Notes: generated by a model from the sequence alone, not told the origin. A stretch of 26,446 nucleotides of DNA from JASFJH01 sp050117725 (GCA_050117725.1 JASFME010000005.1:1-26446); one strand, 5' to 3'; numbered from the stretch's first letter, positions 16,235-23,354 are shown. Numbers and translations: made by a program.

Positions 16235-17509
16235 ATGCTGTTCGAGGATTTTGCATCGGCCAACCAGACCATGCTCTGGGCCACATTTGCCATCGCGTTC
16301 ATCATGGGCGCCGTGGTCAACAAAACCAATTTCTGCACAATGGGCGCCGTATCCGACCTGGTAAATATGGGGGAAAGCGGACGCCTGCGTGCATGGGTGC
16401 TGGCGGCCACTGTCGCCATGCTCGGTGTCGTCGCACTGGAAGCCGCCGGTATGGCCAACCAGACGTCAACCCTGCCGCCGTACCGTGGCACTGAATTCCA
16501 GTGGGGCCGCTACATCCTCGGTGGTTTCCTGTTCGGTGTCGGTATGACGCTGGCCAGTGGTTGCGGCAACAAGACCCTGATTCGTATCGGCGGGGGCAAC
16601 ATCAAGTCGATTTTCGTGTTTGTTGTGATCGGCGTGATCGCCTATTTCATGGTCGACCCGTACAAACAGCTTGAAGCAACCTGGTACCAGAGCCTTTTCG
16701 CACCATGGCTGACCAAGGCTTCTGTCAGCCTGAGCACGCAACAGGACCTCGGCAGTATCGTGGGAGGTATGACGGGTATGGACGCGCTCATGATGCGGAA
16801 CATCATCGGTGGCGTCATCGGCGTGCTGGTGCTCGCATACCTCTTTAAATCGGCCGAATTCCGCAGCAATTTTGATAACGTCCTGGCTGGCATCGTGGTC
16901 GGTGTGGCCGTGATTGCCGCCTGGTACGTGACCTCAAATATCCGTATCGACATGGGTGACGGTCCGCAGAGCCTGACCCAGATTTACCAGAACTGGGACT
17001 TCCTCATGGACAGTGCCGAGGGCAAGCCGAAGAATGGTTCTACCAACCTGCAACCGCAGTCGTTTACCTTTATCAGTCCGATTGGCCAGGCGTACGGTTA
17101 TGCAACCTCGACCTTTAGCAGTACCTTCCTGACCTTTGGTGTTATGTCTGTCTTCGGTGTCATCCTTGGTTCGCTGCTATGGTCTGTCATCAGCAAGGGC
17201 TTCCGGATTGAATGGTTCGCCTCGTTCAAGGATTTTATTGTTCACATGATTGGCGCAGCGCTGATGGGCTTTGGTGGCGTTCTGGGCCTGGGTTGTACCA
17301 TTGGTCAGGGGATTACCGGTGTATCGACGCTGGCGCTGGGCTCCTTCCTCGTGTTTGCCAGCATCGTGTTCGGCAGTGCGCTGACGATGAAAATGCAGTA
17401 CTACAAGCTGCTGTATGAAGAAGATGCCACTTTCTTCAAATCGTTGATTACGGCTCTGGTTGATTTCAAAATGCTGCCTTCAGGCTTGCGTAAACTCGAA
17501 GCCATGTAA
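16235..17509 (+). CDS. YeeE/YedE-family (TsuA-like) sulfur-compound transporter
   Basis: A 424-residue polytopic membrane protein with about nine or ten hydrophobic segments. The three family cysteines are visible: Cys34 in NFCTMGAV, Cys110 in LASGCGNKT and Cys354 in GLGCTIGQG. In TsuA-type YeeE proteins such cysteines line the path used to take up thiosulfate. The start has GGAG about 9 nt upstream. It has its own promoter and is followed by a hairpin, so it looks like a single-gene unit. The sox genes lie about 0.6 kb away on the other strand, which supports a role in sulfur-compound movement, but the substrate and direction are inferred. Confidence 0.88.
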   Translation: MLFEDFASANQTMLWATFAIAFIMGAVVNKTNFCTMGAVSDLVNMGESGRLRAWVLAATVAMLGVVALEAAGMANQTSTLPPYRGTEFQWGRYILGGFLFGVGMTLASGCGNKTLIRIGGGNIKSIFVFVVIGVIAYFMVDPYKQLEATWYQSLFAPWLTKASVSLSTQQDLGSIVGGMTGMDALMMRNIIGGVIGVLVLAYLFKSAEFRSNFDNVLAGIVVGVAVIAAWYVTSNIRIDMGDGPQSLTQIYQNWDFLMDSAEGKPKNGSTNLQPQSFTFISPIGQAYGYATSTFSSTFLTFGVMSVFGVILGSLLWSVISKGFRIEWFASFKDFIVHMIGAALMGFGGVLGLGCTIGQGITGVSTLALGSFLVFASIVFGSALTMKMQYYKLLYEEDATFFKSLITALVDFKMLPSGLRKLEAM

Positions 17510-17518
17510 AAAATGCGT

Positions 17519-17550
17519 TACCGGACTTGTGCTTTTGCACAAGTCCGGTA
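17519..17550 (+). terminator. Strong hairpin downstream of the YeeE/YedE gene
   Basis: A perfect 14-bp stem (17519-17532 with 17537-17550) closed by a TTTT loop lies 9 nt after the transporter stop. No T-tract follows, so it is either a weak or factor-assisted terminator or an mRNA 3'-end stabiliser. It lies 33 nt upstream of the tRNA-Lys gene. Confidence 0.55.
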
Positions 17551-17583
17551 TCCTACGCGTCCCGCGGGCGGGAATTTCCTATT

Positions 17584-17659
17584 GGGCCGTTAGCTCAGGT
17601 GGTAGAGCACCGGACTTTTAATCCGATGGTCGAAGGTTCGAGTCCTTCACGGCCCACCA
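17584..17659 (+). tRNA. tRNA-Lys (anticodon TTT)
   Basis: A 76-nt cloverleaf. The acceptor arm GGGCCGT pairs with ACGGCCC, the D arm contains GCTCAGGTGGTAGAGC, the anticodon loop is CTTTTAA with TTT at 17617-17619, the T arm has GGTTCGAGTCC, and the 3' CCA is encoded at 17657-17659. It closely resembles the E. coli tRNA-Lys. A GC-rich stretch just upstream resembles a stable-RNA discriminator, but no convincing promoter was found. Confidence 0.97.
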
Positions 17660-17681
17660 TTTTCCCGGTTCGTCCTGTAAT

Positions 17682-17936
17682 TTATTCGCTTTCATCCATG
17701 CCCAGCGGCCACACTTTTGCCATATCGGACACGCAGTTCTCGATATAGGCATCCCTGGCCTGTTCATTTTCAAACGGGTTTTGCGCAGCCCACTGCTTGC
17801 ACTGGTAGGTATAGGCTTCTTTGGCACGCGGGTCATTGGGTTCAACCACGCCAGCCATGGTCGGTCGCTCTGTCGCAGCAATCGCCGACGGGGTGAGCGC
17901 GAAGAGCAGGGTAGCAATCAGGGTCTGTTTGTACAT
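17682..17936 (-). CDS. Small secreted two-cysteine protein of unknown function
   Basis: An 84-residue protein with a clear signal peptide (about 1-21, ending SAIA). The mature part of about 63 residues is charged, probably helical, and has two cysteines, Cys46 and Cys68, that could form one disulfide. The start at 17936 is supported by GGAG 7 nt upstream; an in-frame extension to 18077 would run into the soxB terminator and lacks a signal peptide. I do not recognise the family. It is downstream of soxB in the same direction but separated by a strong terminator, and a promoter candidate precedes it. A periplasmic accessory role in sulfur oxidation is possible but unproven. Confidence 0.7.
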   Translation of the reverse strand: MYKQTLIATLLFALTPSAIAATERPTMAGVVEPNDPRAKEAYTYQCKQWAAQNPFENEQARDAYIENCVSDMAKVWPLGMDESE

Positions 17937-18018
17937 ATCACTTCTCCAGGTATGTTGATAGCCGACAGTATTGCTGTGGCGTGGAGAAGTAGACGCATAT
18001 GCAGTCAGAACGTAAATG

Positions 18019-18046
18019 GATATATTTTGTCCAACACCATCGGCAA
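18019..18046 (-). promoter_or_regulatory. Candidate promoter for the small secreted protein
   Basis: Read on the minus strand, TTGCCG (18046-18041) and TATATC (18024-18019) are 4 of 6 matches to -35 and -10, 16 nt apart. The -35 box lies inside a 5-bp inverted repeat (ATCGG/CCGAT, 18040-18054) that could be an operator or chance. It is just downstream of the soxB terminator, where a new promoter would be needed. Confidence 0.35.
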
Positions 18047-18074
18047 AACCGATAATCGACTGCCCTGTTCCGGG

Positions 18075-18110
18075 CAAGAAAAAGGGCCCCGAAGGGGGCC
18101 CTTTTTCTTG
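18075..18110 (-). terminator. Bidirectional intrinsic terminator after soxB
   Basis: A perfect 16-bp stem (18075-18090 with 18095-18110) with a 4-nt loop. It has a GGGCCCC core flanked by AAAAA and TTTTT, so it carries a U-tract in either direction. It begins 18 nt after the soxB stop and should end that transcript efficiently. Confidence 0.93.
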
Positions 18111-18128
18111 CAGCTATGTAGCTGTTGC

Positions 18129-19883
18129 TCAGACATCGGCGATACCGGGATTGCCGGCAACGTTCTTGATCTTCGGAACATTGAGGTCGATCTTCCTGAT
18201 GGTTTTCTTGTCGCGCAGGTATTCGGCAACGACATCCCAGATAGGGGTACCTTCAAGCGGCTTGGCAACGCTGGCCCAACCGGCGACCTTGTAGTTCTTG
18301 TTGGCATCGATCGGCTTGCCGTCCAGTTCCATGTCCGAAATACGCTTGCCAAAACCACCAACCGGGTCGATGGTGTACTTGAGGCCACCGACACGTACCA
18401 TGTCACCACCCTGCTGGTAGTACGGATCCTCGTTGAAAAGGTTGTCGGCAACGTCTTCGAGAATGTTCTTCAGGGTCTCGCCGGACAGTTCGTTGACAGT
18501 GGTCACCGGGTAGGTCATCGCAGTCTGGGTCATGACATGGTCAAAGGTGATCGGCTGGCCTGGCAGCACGCTCACACCCCAGCGGAAGCCCGGCGAGAAT
18601 GAAATTTCGGCATCCTTCACATCTATCATCGCATCACAGATGAGCTGGTCGAAGGTGCCATTGAAGTTACCGCGACGGTACAGCAGCTCTTCCGTGGTGG
18701 CCAGTTCTTCGTTGAGCCTGTCAAGGAACGGTGCACGGACATTGTCGACATAGGTCTGCATTTCCGCATCCGGTTCGAGCATGTTGGAGAAGACCGGCAG
18801 CAGCTTGTAACGGTAGTCCTGGACCTTGCCATTCTTGACATCAAAGTCGAGTACTGACAGGAACTTGCCGTTTGAACCGGAATTGATAACGAGGGTCTTG
18901 CCGCCCGGGTTGCTGACTTCAACCGGGGCAGGGACGCCGTCATGGGTATGACCGCCCATAATGGCGTCAATACCGGTAACCCGGCTGGCCATCTTCAGAT
19001 CCACGTCCATACCGTTGTGTGAAACAACGACAACGACCTGGGCACCATCAGCGCGAGCGGAATCGACTGCTTGCTGCATGGCCTCGTCACGGATACCGAA
19101 GCTCCAGTCCGGTACCATGTAGCTCGGGTTGGCGATCGGCGTGTAAGGGAAACACTGGCCGATGACTGCAACCGGGATACCGTTCTGTTCCTTGATGACA
19201 TACGGTTCAAAGACGCGTTCCTGCCACTCGTTATCAACCACGTTCTGACCGACAAAGTCGATATGGCCGGCAAAATCGTTTTCGATAACTTCCTGGACGC
19301 GGTCGGCGCCAAAGGTGAATTCCCAGTGACCGGTCATGACGTCAACACCAAGCAGTTTCTGGGCATCAATCATGTCCTGGGCGTTGGTCCACAGCGAAGT
19401 GGCAGAACCCTGCCAGGTATCACCACCGTCAAGCAGCAGGCTCCCGGGGCGTTGCGCACGGATATTCTTGACCAGCGTGCGCAGGTGGGCAAAACCACCG
19501 ACCTTGCCGAATTTCTTCGCCGCTTCGGCAAAGTCGAGGTAGGTATAGGCATGGGCCCAGGCAGTGTCGCTCTTGATATTGTAGTGCTTGAGCAGTGCTT
19601 CACCGACAAGGTGTGGAGGATTGCCGTACATGCTGGCCACACCGAGGTTGATGTTTGGCTCGCGGAAGTAGACCGGCAAAAGCTGTGCATGACAGTCGGT
19701 GTAATGCATGAAAGAGACATTACCAAACGCCGGCATCTCATAGATGTTGCTCGGTTGTTTGTTTTTCTTGGCGCCAGTGACAGCCTTTTGTACATCGGAA
19801 CCCTGTTCACAACCGGCCAGGTTAATGCCGGCGGCACTGGCTGCTGCCAGAACCTGCAGGAATTCACGTCGGGATATATTCAT
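18129..19883 (-). CDS. soxB: Thiosulfohydrolase SoxB
   Basis: A 584-residue periplasmic dimanganese enzyme that hydrolyses sulfate from the SoxY-bound thiosulfonate. The N-terminus has a twin-arginine signal (SRREFLQ) followed by an Ala-rich stretch. Metal-site motifs of the 5'-nucleotidase-like fold are visible: YTDCHAQ (Asp63, His65), GGDTWQGS (Asp155), TGHWEFTFG with His186 as is typical for SoxB, VVSHNGMD (His289) and GGHTHDG (His312, His314). The ATG at 19883 is chosen over the GTG at 19886 because of GGAGG 6 nt upstream. It is downstream of soxA, but a strong terminator lies between them, so it probably has its own promoter. Confidence 0.97.
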   Translation of the reverse strand: MNISRREFLQVLAAASAAGINLAGCEQGSDVQKAVTGAKKNKQPSNIYEMPAFGNVSFMHYTDCHAQLLPVYFREPNINLGVASMYGNPPHLVGEALLKHYNIKSDTAWAHAYTYLDFAEAAKKFGKVGGFAHLRTLVKNIRAQRPGSLLLDGGDTWQGSATSLWTNAQDMIDAQKLLGVDVMTGHWEFTFGADRVQEVIENDFAGHIDFVGQNVVDNEWQERVFEPYVIKEQNGIPVAVIGQCFPYTPIANPSYMVPDWSFGIRDEAMQQAVDSARADGAQVVVVVSHNGMDVDLKMASRVTGIDAIMGGHTHDGVPAPVEVSNPGGKTLVINSGSNGKFLSVLDFDVKNGKVQDYRYKLLPVFSNMLEPDAEMQTYVDNVRAPFLDRLNEELATTEELLYRRGNFNGTFDQLICDAMIDVKDAEISFSPGFRWGVSVLPGQPITFDHVMTQTAMTYPVTTVNELSGETLKNILEDVADNLFNEDPYYQQGGDMVRVGGLKYTIDPVGGFGKRISDMELDGKPIDANKNYKVAGWASVAKPLEGTPIWDVVAEYLRDKKTIRKIDLNVPKIKNVAGNPGIADV

Positions 19884-19899
19884 CACAATCCTCCGTTAC

Positions 19900-19913
19900 G
19901 TTGCCGTGGCAAC
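19900..19913. promoter_or_regulatory. Palindrome in the soxB leader
   Basis: GTTGCC-GT-GGCAAC is a perfect 6-bp-arm palindrome just upstream of the soxB ribosome site. It could be an operator or a small leader hairpin close enough to affect translation. It is loosely like the TTGCA/TGCAA arms upstream of soxY but not the same site. Confidence 0.35.
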
Positions 19914-20033
19914 ATTACTTATTATTAGCAATACAATTATTTATACTTCTGCTGGTTTTAATTATGGAAACTCAGTGAGTGACGAGATTCGTTCTTGTCA
20001 TTGTCCATAAAGCACAAACGCATAATGCGTATA

Positions 20034-20061
20034 ATTCTAGCACGTCTGGGCCAGCGCTCAA
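20034..20061 (-). promoter_or_regulatory. Candidate sigma-70 promoter for soxB
   Basis: Read on the minus strand, TTGAGC (20061-20056) and TAGAAT (20039-20034) are 4 of 6 and 5 of 6 matches to -35 and -10, 16 nt apart. The leader would be about 145 nt. A near-palindrome ACGCAT-A-ATGCGT (20018-20030) covers the expected start site. The 286-nt soxA-soxB spacer shows no sigma-54 GG-N10-GC match that I would accept. Confidence 0.4.
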
Positions 20062-20118
20062 TGCCGTTTTGCCCGGTATTTACAGGTTTTTTTCACTGAT
20101 TTTTGAAGTTTCGCACAT

Positions 20119-20148
20119 AAAAAAACCCGGCCCATCGGGCCGGGTTTT
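20119..20148 (-). terminator. Intrinsic terminator after soxA
   Basis: A perfect 12-bp stem (20122-20133 with 20137-20148) with a GC-rich core, followed on the minus strand by seven T residues (complement of 20119-20125). It lies 21 nt after the soxA stop and should end or strongly reduce the soxYZA transcript before soxB. Confidence 0.93.
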
Positions 20149-20169
20149 GATGCCGTAATGGCAGTGTGC

Positions 20170-21012
20170 TTACTGGCGGTTACTTGGCGCGTTCAGCGGC
20201 ATACCATTACTCATATAGGTATGGAAGAACTCCAGGTTGGTGTACTCCGGACCCTGGGCCTTGAACGGCTTGGCACGTACCTGCTTGTTACAGCCGCCAT
20301 AACGACGGTGCATGGTACCCAGACCACCCCACTTCGAACGGAACACCGGGAAGTTGGTTGCCTGGCCATAACCGGCACTGAGGATGTTGGCGCGGATGTA
20401 CTTGCCGGCCGCATCAAAGTGACAGTGTGCGCAGGAGAAGTTCAGCTGACCGCGACGGGCAAAGTAGAACTGCTTGCCGTCTTCGTAGGCTGCAATTGCA
20501 TCCGGGTCGTTAGGAATAACGACATTGATGCGCTTGCCGCGTGAAGTGTTCTTCATGTAGGCAGAGATCTGGGCGAGCTTGCCTTTTTTCCACTTCAGCG
20601 GTTTTTCGCCGTTCTTGACGCGGCACTCGTTGATTTCAGCTTCGAGTGTCTTGACCTTCTTGGCCGCGGCATCCCAGTACGGGTAGTTCTGGGCGATGCC
20701 GATGCCGCCATTCTTGAAGCAGCTGGCATAGGTCTTGCCATTCTTGAACGGTGTGTTGAACAGTTCTTCACCGGCAGTGATGTCGAGTTCATACGGCGGG
20801 AACTCTTCAATTGCCTGCCAGGCGTCGTACATGTCCTGGTTGTAGATGTAGATACCGTCGGCATAGTCATCCATGGTTTTACCTGCTGGCAGTTTTTTCT
20901 TCCAGTAGGCCCGGAACTTGTTCAGATCGTCTTGCGGGCTTGCCTGGGCGGTCATTTGAGCGCCGGCGACAAGACCGAAGGCGGTCATTGCGATAATGAT
21001 ATTTTTCAACAT
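20170..21012 (-). CDS. soxA: SoxA c-type cytochrome (single haem motif)
   Basis: A 280-residue periplasmic cytochrome that, with SoxX, couples thiosulfate to the SoxY cysteine. The signal peptide covers about 1-25. There is one haem site, CAHCH at 194-198. Cys98 and Cys130 take the place of an N-terminal haem domain and probably form a disulfide. Cys241 in RRYGGCNK is the expected active-site cysteine and haem ligand. This is the single-haem-motif type rather than the two-motif type. The ATG at 21012 is chosen with GGAGGAG upstream; a longer frame to 21081 overlaps soxZ and lacks a signal. No soxX is seen nearby. Confidence 0.95.
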   Translation of the reverse strand: MLKNIIIAMTAFGLVAGAQMTAQASPQDDLNKFRAYWKKKLPAGKTMDDYADGIYIYNQDMYDAWQAIEEFPPYELDITAGEELFNTPFKNGKTYASCFKNGGIGIAQNYPYWDAAAKKVKTLEAEINECRVKNGEKPLKWKKGKLAQISAYMKNTSRGKRINVVIPNDPDAIAAYEDGKQFYFARRGQLNFSCAHCHFDAAGKYIRANILSAGYGQATNFPVFRSKWGGLGTMHRRYGGCNKQVRAKPFKAQGPEYTNLEFFHTYMSNGMPLNAPSNRQ

Positions 21013-21046
21013 TGTAAACATCTCCTCCGAAATTATTGGCCGTGCC

Positions 21047-21361
21047 TTAACGGATTTTGGCTTCCTGGGAGGCGCTTTCACCCTTGTTGTCGACCCAGCT
21101 GATCTTGATGCTGTCGCCCTTGGCGCCGCCTGTGAACTTGAACGACAGGTACGGATTCTTTGATACCGCCGGACCCCACAGGGCAGTCAGCACGCTGTTG
21201 CCGTTGTGCTCACAGGTCACTTCCTGGATGAAGTGTGCCGGGATCTTTTTGCCTGTCTTCTTGTTTTTGCGCTGGCCGGTTTCCATCGGGTGTGACATCA
21301 GTGCCTTGACGGTGGTGCTGCCACCCTTTGCGGTTGCGCGAATTTTAATACCTTTAGCCAT
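21047..21361 (-). CDS. soxZ: Sulfur-compound chelating protein SoxZ
   Basis: A 104-residue protein without a signal peptide, starting MAKGIKIRATAKGG, with the typical SoxZ immunoglobulin-like fold and the HFIQEV and NPYLSFKF strands. It binds SoxY and is exported with it by the Tat system. It starts 12 nt after soxY with AAGGAG as ribosome site, and soxA follows 34 nt downstream, so soxYZA form one unit. Confidence 0.97.
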   Translation of the reverse strand: MAKGIKIRATAKGGSTTVKALMSHPMETGQRKNKKTGKKIPAHFIQEVTCEHNGNSVLTALWGPAVSKNPYLSFKFTGGAKGDSIKISWVDNKGESASQEAKIR

Positions 21362-21373
21362 TGTTACGTCTCC

Positions 21374-21844
21374 TTAGCCGCCGCAGCCGCCGATTGTGAC
21401 CTTGACTGCCTTGCTGGCGCTGTAGACCTTACCACCGGCCTTCACGACTGCAATCACGTCCGAGGTCTTGCCCATCTTGATACGTGTTGACACGTAGCCC
21501 TGTGCGTTGGCACCCAGGTTGAAGCTGGCTGCCAGCGGCGAGGCATTGGCGGCCGCCAGGATCGAGATGGATTCAATACCCGACTGCGCGGCCGTGACAC
21601 TGACCGGCACGACGGCGCCGTTTTCGGCGATGTCCGGGGCCTTGATCTTGATGTCGCCACTGGCGGCGTGGTCCTTGCTGCCCAGCAGGGCAGTCAGGGT
21701 TTCGTCGACGCCCTTGGCTTCAAAAGCGGATTTTGGCCAGGCGGCCAGCACGGTAGACGGGGTCAGCAGACCGGCGCCAATCGCTACTGCCACGCCGCCG
21801 CTCGCCAACGTCCCTTTCAGGAATGTTCTGCGTGTTGTGTTCAT
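21374..21844 (-). CDS. soxY: Sulfur carrier protein SoxY
   Basis: A 156-residue periplasmic carrier whose C-terminal cysteine holds the sulfur substrate during the Sox cycle. The N-terminus has a twin-arginine signal (TRRTFLK) with a long hydrophobic stretch. The protein ends GGCGG with Cys154, the carrier arm of SoxY. AGGAG lies 9 nt upstream of the ATG. It is the first gene of soxYZA and has a sigma-54 promoter and putative enhancer sites in the spacer upstream. Confidence 0.97.
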   Translation of the reverse strand: MNTTRRTFLKGTLASGGVAVAIGAGLLTPSTVLAAWPKSAFEAKGVDETLTALLGSKDHAASGDIKIKAPDIAENGAVVPVSVTAAQSGIESISILAAANASPLAASFNLGANAQGYVSTRIKMGKTSDVIAVVKAGGKVYSASKAVKVTIGGCGG

Positions 21845-21888
21845 GTTGTATAACTCCTAGGTTATTCAGTTCTTCACACCTTTCACAT

Positions 21889-21905
21889 CGCAATTCCTGT
21901 ACCAG
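21889..21905 (-). promoter_or_regulatory. Sigma-54 promoter upstream of soxYZA
   Basis: Read on the minus strand, CTGGTACA-GGAA-TTGCG fits the TGGCACG-N4-TTGCW consensus. The invariant GG (21903-21902) and GC (21891-21890) are exactly 10 nt apart, and the -12 element TTGC is complete. The start is predicted near 21879, about 35 nt before the soxY ATG. The neighbouring regulator is a sigma-54 activator, which supports the call. Confidence 0.75.
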
Positions 21906-21964
21906 AACGTAAAAACATTGTAATAACAAAGCGTTAGCATTTTTTGCCGCGTGCGCCACCCGCA

Positions 21965-21984
21965 TTGCATATTGCAATTTGCAA
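21965..21984. promoter_or_regulatory. Putative enhancer: two overlapping TTGCA-N3-TGCAA palindromes
   Basis: TTGCA-TAT-TGCAA (21965-21977) and TTGCA-ATT-TGCAA (21972-21984) share their central half-sites. They lie about 85-105 nt upstream of the inferred sigma-54 start of soxYZA, the usual distance for activator sites, with an AT-rich stretch (about 21905-21945) between that could bend. Confidence 0.6.
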
Positions 21985-22010
21985 CATCGGCATTGCGTTT
22001 TCGTGCAAAC

Positions 22011-23354
22011 TCAGTCTTCCGGCATGTATTGCTGCAACCTGCGCCACAGCGTCGACTTGTTGATTCCGAGTGTTGCCGCGCTTTTCTCACGGTTGCCGCC
22101 GTACTTTTCCAGTACCTTGGAGATATAGCGCCGCTCGAGCTCGTCGAGGGTCGGGAAATCACTGTCGATGGCTCCGCCACGCGGCAGGCTCGGCAGACTG
22201 TCGAGGTGCATGAGCTTGCCCTCGGACAGTGCGACATTGCGCTCCACCAGGTTGCATAATTCGCGCACATTACCCGGCCAGTCATACTCGCAAAGTTTTT
22301 GCATCGATTCGGCATCGAAGCCGGTCGCGGCCCGCTTGAAACGTGCCGCGTACTCCTCGACAAAATGCTGGATCAGCAGGGGTATGTCTTCACGGCGTTC
22401 GCGCAGCGGCGGCATGCGGATCTTAACCACGTTCAAACGGTGGTACAGGTCATGGCGGAACTTGCCCTCGGCGACGAGCCTGTCCAGATCGCGGTTGGTC
22501 GCCGCGACGAAGCGCACATCGATCGGAATCGGTTCGATCCCGCCTACCCGCTGGATCACCTGCTCCTGCACAACACGCAACAACTTGGTCTGCATCGCAT
22601 CGGAAATATTGCAGATCTCATCAAGAAATACGGTGCCGGCCGAGGCCACTTCCAGCAGACCTTTTTTCTGTTGCGTCGCGCCGGTAAAGGCACCCTTTTC
22701 ATGCCCGAACAATTCACTTTCCAGCAGCGTATCACTGAGTGACCCGCAATCGATCACGACAAACGGTTTATCAGCGAACTGGCTCCGGTAGTGCAGGGCC
22801 CTGGCTGCCAGCTCCTTACCGGAACCCGACTCGCCTTCGATAATGACATTGCAACGCACATCGGCAATCTTTTCGATGGTACTGAAGACTTCCTGCATCG
22901 CTTCGCTGTGTCCCAGCATGCCATGCTTGCAACGCTCATCACTTAACTGCCGTTTCAACAGACGGTTTTCTTCTTCAAGATGATGGTGCTGCAGTGTCTT
23001 GTCGACGAGCACCCGTAGCTCATCCATGTCATAGGGTTTTTTCAGGTAATCGGTGGCACCCAGGCGCATCGCATCAATTGCACTGTCGACAGTGGAAAAA
23101 CCTGTGATCATAATGACCGGGGTATCAGGGCTTTGCTGCCTGACCTGGTCCAGTACATCCATACCGCTCATACCGGGCATTCGCAAGTCCGTAATAATCA
23201 GATCGGCGCCTTTCTCATTGAAATATTCCATAGCATGGTAAGGGTTCTGGAAGACATGACATTCGTACGGTGTATCCCCCATGTAACGCGACATGAGTTC
23301 ACCCGCCTTGACATCATCATCAAGGAAAATAATTTGCGCCTTGTTACTCATCAT
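22011..23354 (-). CDS. Sigma-54-dependent response regulator (NtrC family)
   Basis: A 447-residue activator with a receiver domain (about 7-120, acidic pocket LDDD 11-14, phospho-acceptor Asp56, Lys105/106), an AAA+ sigma-54 domain (about 145-380) and a C-terminal Fis-type helix-turn-helix (about 405-443). Walker A is GESGSGKE (174-181), GAFTGA (221-226) is intact for sigma-54 contact, and Walker B is around FLDE (243-246). The start (ATGATG, 23354-23349) overlaps the kinase end by 8-11 nt, so the pair is translationally coupled. It sits just upstream of soxYZA, whose promoter looks sigma-54 dependent. Sox-linked sigma-54 two-component systems are known, as I recall, from Acidithiobacillus (TspSR); orthology is not tested. 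Confidence 0.95.
   Translation of the reverse strand: MMSNKAQIIFLDDDVKAGELMSRYMGDTPYECHVFQNPYHAMEYFNEKGADLIITDLRMPGMSGMDVLDQVRQQSPDTPVIMITGFSTVDSAIDAMRLGATDYLKKPYDMDELRVLVDKTLQHHHLEEENRLLKRQLSDERCKHGMLGHSEAMQEVFSTIEKIADVRCNVIIEGESGSGKELAARALHYRSQFADKPFVVIDCGSLSDTLLESELFGHEKGAFTGATQQKKGLLEVASAGTVFLDEICNISDAMQTKLLRVVQEQVIQRVGGIEPIPIDVRFVAATNRDLDRLVAEGKFRHDLYHRLNVVKIRMPPLRERREDIPLLIQHFVEEYAARFKRAATGFDAESMQKLCEYDWPGNVRELCNLVERNVALSEGKLMHLDSLPSLPRGGAIDSDFPTLDELERRYISKVLEKYGGNREKSAATLGINKSTLWRRLQQYMPED

Noticed and set aside
17520..17622. ACCGGACTT shared by the hairpin and the tRNA-Lys anticodon arm
   Set aside because: Nine matching bases are too few, and the flanks do not match, so a tRNA-fragment duplication or attachment site is not supported.
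20030..20035. Perfect TATAAT on the plus strand in the soxA-soxB spacer
   Set aside because: No suitable -35 box is found upstream and no plus-strand gene follows; it overlaps the AT-rich minus-strand promoter candidate.
19887..20110. Sigma-54 promoter for soxB
   Set aside because: No GG-N10-GC with correct spacing and acceptable flanks on the minus strand; the closest candidate has 9-nt spacing.
21013..21081. N-terminal extension of SoxA into soxZ
   Set aside because: The extension would bury the signal peptide and has no ribosome site, whereas GGAGGAG fits the ATG at 21012.
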